NCBI GenBank assembly: GCA_017527625.1
Contig: JAFXPV010000097.1
Coordinates: 1 to 28,591 of the forward strand
DNA: 28,591 nucleotides
Direction: 5' to 3'
Origin: Bacteroidales bacterium
GTDB lineage: Bacteria; Bacteroidota; Bacteroidia; Bacteroidales; UBA932
Shown: in pieces, positions 25,769 to 28,591 of the stretch
How the letters are laid out: every line of letters starts with the position of its first letter
Position numbering within the stretch: the first letter of the stretch is position 1
Position numbers and translations under genes: made by a program
The notes under the pieces: generated by a model
Database searches by the model: none
Told to the model about the DNA's origin: nothing
Seen by the model: the letters and a program-made list of their open reading frames with translations, nothing else

Positions 25769-28126
25769 ATGCGCTTTTTTGTGAAAATATCGCTATTGAT
25801 CCTGACCCTTACGGCAGGGGTTTTCCCGGCAGCTGCCCAGAAGGCTGTCCTGTCGGGCTATGTCAAAGAAGCGTCCAGCGGCGAGCCACTCATCGGTGCC
25901 GTCGTCTTCACAGAAGATCTGAGCGCCGGAGTTTCCACCAACAACTTCGGCTTCTACTCCCTTCAAGTCGACCGCAAGGCTCAGGTCATCAAATGCTCCT
26001 ATGCCGGCTATGTTACCGCTGAAATAACTATCAATCCTACAGGGCCGGTGAAACACGATTTCGAGCTGGAAGAGGACCGGCAGGTGCTTGAAGCCGCCAA
26101 AGTCTTCTCAAAGAGCAAAAGAGAGCAGCTCACGCTGCCACAGCTCGGCAAGGAAACGGTCACAGGCGACATAATCCGCAAGCTGCCGGCACTGATGGGC
26201 GAGGCTGACGTTATCAGAGTCATCCAGATGATGCCGGGAGTGCAGACCCCGTCAGAGGGCTCCACCGGCTTCAGTGTCCGCGGCGGCGGCATCGACCAGA
26301 ATCTGGTGCTGATGGACGGCGCTCCGCTCTACAATTCCGGCCATTTCCTCGGCTTTATGTCGATGTTCAACGGCGATGCGGTCAAGAATGCGCAGCTGTA
26401 CAAGGGTGACTTCCCTGCGTCCTTCGGAGGCAGGCTTTCATCGGTGCTGGACGTTGCCACCCGCGACGGCAACAACAGCCAGTTCAAGGGCAATCTGTCA
26501 ATCGGCCTGATTACCTCCCGCTTCGAGCTGGAAGGGCCCATAGTCAAGGATAAACTGTCCTTTATGGTGGCAGGACGCAGGACCTATATGGATCTTTTCC
26601 TGCCGCTGTTCGGCGACAGCGTGCCCAAGAACACCCAGATGTTCTTCTATGACCTCAACGGCAAGCTCAGCTGGGTGGCAGGGCCCCGCGACAGGGTTTA
26701 TCTGAGCGCCTTCAGCGGCCGGGACGTCTTCGGTATGTCGATGGAGGAATTCGACCTCGAGCGGATGCGTTTCAATTTCGCCAACAACACCCAGACTCTG
26801 CACTGGAGCCACGAATTCTCGCCCAAGCTGTTCTTCAACACCTCGCTCTACAATTCCCGCTACAACGCCGGTATGGAGTGTGAGATGCCCAGCACCAGCT
26901 TCGACTATCTGACCGCGATACGCGAGACCGGCTTCAAGGCGGGCCTTACCTGGTATATCAATCCTTCCAACACCGTTCAGGCTGGTTTTAATGCCTCGTA
27001 CTACCGTATGGACCCCGGCGATGTCAATCCCACCACCGAGGAATCCATCGTGCAGGCTCTCCATATGCCCAAGAGCTACGGCGTAATGCCGGCTTTCTAC
27101 GCCCAGAACGAGCAGAAGATAGGCAAGCTGACAATGCGCTACGGCTTCCGCCTGTCTTCGTTCTCGACGATAGGGGAGGCTGTCCAGCGCTACTACGACC
27201 CCGTCAGTCACGAGATGACGAAGATGCGCTATTTCCCCATTCTCAAGCCCATCCAGACCTACTGGGGGCTGGAGCCGAGGGTTTCCGCCTCACTCTCGCT
27301 GACGCCGGACCTGTCGCTCAAGGCGGCCTATTCGCGCTCCTTCCAGTATATCCAGCAGGTGCCCATCAGCATCTCCGGCAGTCCGGTGGATGCGTGGTTT
27401 ATGTCTTCTCCCAATATTGAGCCGCAGCGCTCCGACCAGTTCTCGGCCGGTATGAATGCGTTGTTCGCCGACCAGGCGCTTGAGTTGTCCGTCGAGGGCT
27501 TCTACAAGAACAACAAGAACACGATGGATTTCAAGGAGAACCCCGGCTTCGTGTTCGACGATGTCGACCGCGAGGGGCTGCTTCGCTTCGGCAAGTCATA
27601 TTCGTTCGGTGCTGAGCTGATGCTGCGCTACGATTTCGACCGCTTCGGCGGCTGGCTGTCGTACACCTGGTCGCGGGCTATGTACGACATTCCCGAGCTC
27701 AATGGGGGCAAGCCCTACCGCTCGCCTCTCAACCACGAGCACGCCGTCAATTTCGTGTTGTCCTACGACATCAGCAAGCGCGTCGAGCTGTCGTCCGACT
27801 GGGTGTTCTACAGCGGCGCTCCGACCACCTTCCCGACGGGCCGCTTTTCTTACGGCGGCTCATATACCTCCATCTACGCCCACCGCAACGAGGATTCGAT
27901 GCCGAACTATCACCGTATGGACCTGTCGCTGACGCTCAAGAGCCGCCGCAGGGCAGAAGGGCGGCCGTGGGGCAGCGAGTGGAACTTCTCGTTCTACAAT
28001 GTCTATGCGCGCCACAACGCCTGGTCGGTGGCCTTCCTCTACAGCCGCAGGGAGGACCGTCCGATGGCAATGAAAGTATATCTGTTCACCATAATCCCTT
28101 CAGTGTCGTACAATGTCTATTTCTAG
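25769..28126 (+). CDS. TonB-dependent receptor with N-terminal carboxypeptidase-regulatory-like domain
   Basis: A 785-residue outer-membrane receptor. The start at 25769 begins the signal peptide (cleavage after about residue 23, 'FPAAA'); an earlier in-frame ATG at 25652 would lie before the terminator and is rejected. Residues 28-105 form a carboxypeptidase-regulatory-like domain ('LSGYVKEASSGEPLIGAVVF', 'NNFGFYSL'). The plug follows (about 130-245), with 'VIRVIQMMPGVQTPSEGSTG', 'FSVRGGGIDQNLVLMDGAPL' and 'ASFGGRLSSVLDVATRDG'. The rest is a barrel ending in 'SVSYNVYF' with terminal Phe. There is no SusC-type extension and no SusD gene. The DUF4249 lipoprotein gene overlaps its 3' end, so the two are coexpressed. 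The cargo is unknown; metal chelates, peptides or glycans are possible. Confidence 0.9.
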   Translation: MRFFVKISLLILTLTAGVFPAAAQKAVLSGYVKEASSGEPLIGAVVFTEDLSAGVSTNNFGFYSLQVDRKAQVIKCSYAGYVTAEITINPTGPVKHDFELEEDRQVLEAAKVFSKSKREQLTLPQLGKETVTGDIIRKLPALMGEADVIRVIQMMPGVQTPSEGSTGFSVRGGGIDQNLVLMDGAPLYNSGHFLGFMSMFNGDAVKNAQLYKGDFPASFGGRLSSVLDVATRDGNNSQFKGNLSIGLITSRFELEGPIVKDKLSFMVAGRRTYMDLFLPLFGDSVPKNTQMFFYDLNGKLSWVAGPRDRVYLSAFSGRDVFGMSMEEFDLERMRFNFANNTQTLHWSHEFSPKLFFNTSLYNSRYNAGMECEMPSTSFDYLTAIRETGFKAGLTWYINPSNTVQAGFNASYYRMDPGDVNPTTEESIVQALHMPKSYGVMPAFYAQNEQKIGKLTMRYGFRLSSFSTIGEAVQRYYDPVSHEMTKMRYFPILKPIQTYWGLEPRVSASLSLTPDLSLKAAYSRSFQYIQQVPISISGSPVDAWFMSSPNIEPQRSDQFSAGMNALFADQALELSVEGFYKNNKNTMDFKENPGFVFDDVDREGLLRFGKSYSFGAELMLRYDFDRFGGWLSYTWSRAMYDIPELNGGKPYRSPLNHEHAVNFVLSYDISKRVELSSDWVFYSGAPTTFPTGRFSYGGSYTSIYAHRNEDSMPNYHRMDLSLTLKSRRRAEGRPWGSEWNFSFYNVYARHNAWSVAFLYSRREDRPMAMKVYLFTIIPSVSYNVYF

Positions 28127-28591
28127 AAAGATATTACCCGCATTGCTGTGCCTTGCAGTCGCTGTGCTGAGCAGCTGCAACGAGGAGATCGAGGTCCACA
28201 CCAAGAGTATGGACCGCAGCTATCTCGTGGTGGAAGGGATGCTTACCGACTGTGCCGACGACGTGCAGCGCGTGCTGCTGACCGAGTCTGTCGATTATTT
28301 CGAGGAGGAGGTGCCGCCTGTCGTGTCGGGAGCTGTGGTGACGGTCAGCGACGGTGTCGACAGCTGGCTATTCAGCGAGTCTCCGGCCGGAAGCGGCTGC
28401 TATGTAGGGCCGCAGGGGCTGCACGGCACTCCGGGGGTGACTTACAAACTGTCGGTCGACGCGGTTGTCGGCGGGACTGCAGGGCACTATGAGGCGGTTT
28501 CGAAGATGGAGCAGCCCGGCTTCAGGGTGGACGCCGTGGACTATATGTATGCCGGCAATGCGACGATGAAGCTCGACAGCCTCTGGACTAT
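28113..28591 (+). CDS. DUF4249 family lipoprotein, 3' end cut off by the window
   Basis: The frame starts at ATG 28113, overlaps the receptor gene by 14 bases and stays open to the window end (159 residues). The N-terminus has a lipoprotein signal with lipobox LSSC and Cys22. 'SYLVVEGMLTDCADDVQRVL' and 'VVSGAVVTVSDGVDSWLFSE' followed by 'GLHGTPGVTYKLSV' match the DUF4249 family of Bacteroidetes as I recall it. Such proteins follow TonB-dependent receptors of the type seen here and are thought to sit at the outer membrane. Their biochemical role is not established, although a SusD-like role of presenting cargo to the receptor is an attractive inference. Confidence 0.8.
   Translation, partial: MSISRKILPALLCLAVAVLSSCNEEIEVHTKSMDRSYLVVEGMLTDCADDVQRVLLTESVDYFEEEVPPVVSGAVVTVSDGVDSWLFSESPAGSGCYVGPQGLHGTPGVTYKLSVDAVVGGTAGHYEAVSKMEQPGFRVDAVDYMYAGNATMKLDSLWT

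Overview
The window is a bacterial chromosome segment from the phylum Bacteroidetes, most likely order Bacteroidales and perhaps an uncultured gut lineage. The evidence is the repeated Bacteroidetes-type promoter (a -33 TTTG and a -7 TAnnTTTG), A-rich translation starts without Shine-Dalgarno sequences, an frdA-frdB pair of the B type, a TonB-family energy transducer, and a TonB-dependent receptor followed by a DUF4249 lipoprotein. Coding DNA is moderately GC-rich, whereas spacers are very AT-rich. I see no tRNA, rRNA, CRISPR array, insertion sequence or prophage gene. Most of the window is core housekeeping sequence.

Layout. 1-781: the end of a GH43-like glycosidase. 881-3225 (minus): ybeY-mnmG, translationally coupled, for rRNA maturation and tRNA modification. 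3240-4421: malate dehydrogenase behind a long leader that carries a G/C-rich hairpin repeat. 4530-5219: a TonB-like energy transducer, closed by a bidirectional terminator. 5274-7232 (minus): an alpha/beta hydrolase and the ribosome-rescue GTPase HflX. 7323-10052: the flavoprotein and iron-sulfur subunits of a fumarate reductase/succinate dehydrogenase, with no membrane-anchor gene beside them. 10113-10538: a long AT-rich spacer with a perfect DnaA box. 10539-14872: ruvB and mfd, converging on a shared CTAG. 14923-21215: a cell-envelope cluster of coaX, an outer-membrane barrel protein, a TPR protein, lptC and a PpiD/SurA-like foldase. 21327-25648: a very large Ala-rich coiled-coil lipoprotein and an outer-membrane barrel resembling the BT1927/BT1926 surface-layer pair of Bacteroides thetaiotaomicron. 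25769-end: a TonB-dependent receptor and a truncated DUF4249 lipoprotein.

How the genes work together. Malate dehydrogenase and FrdAB belong to the reductive malate-fumarate-succinate branch used by anaerobic Bacteroidales. The TonB-like protein would energise receptors such as the one at the right end. The coaX-to-foldase block and the surface-protein pair concern envelope assembly. The most interesting segments are the putative S-layer pair, with its codon usage unlike its neighbours and a fully consensus promoter, the possible origin-like spacer before ruvB, and the receptor/DUF4249 pair of unknown cargo.
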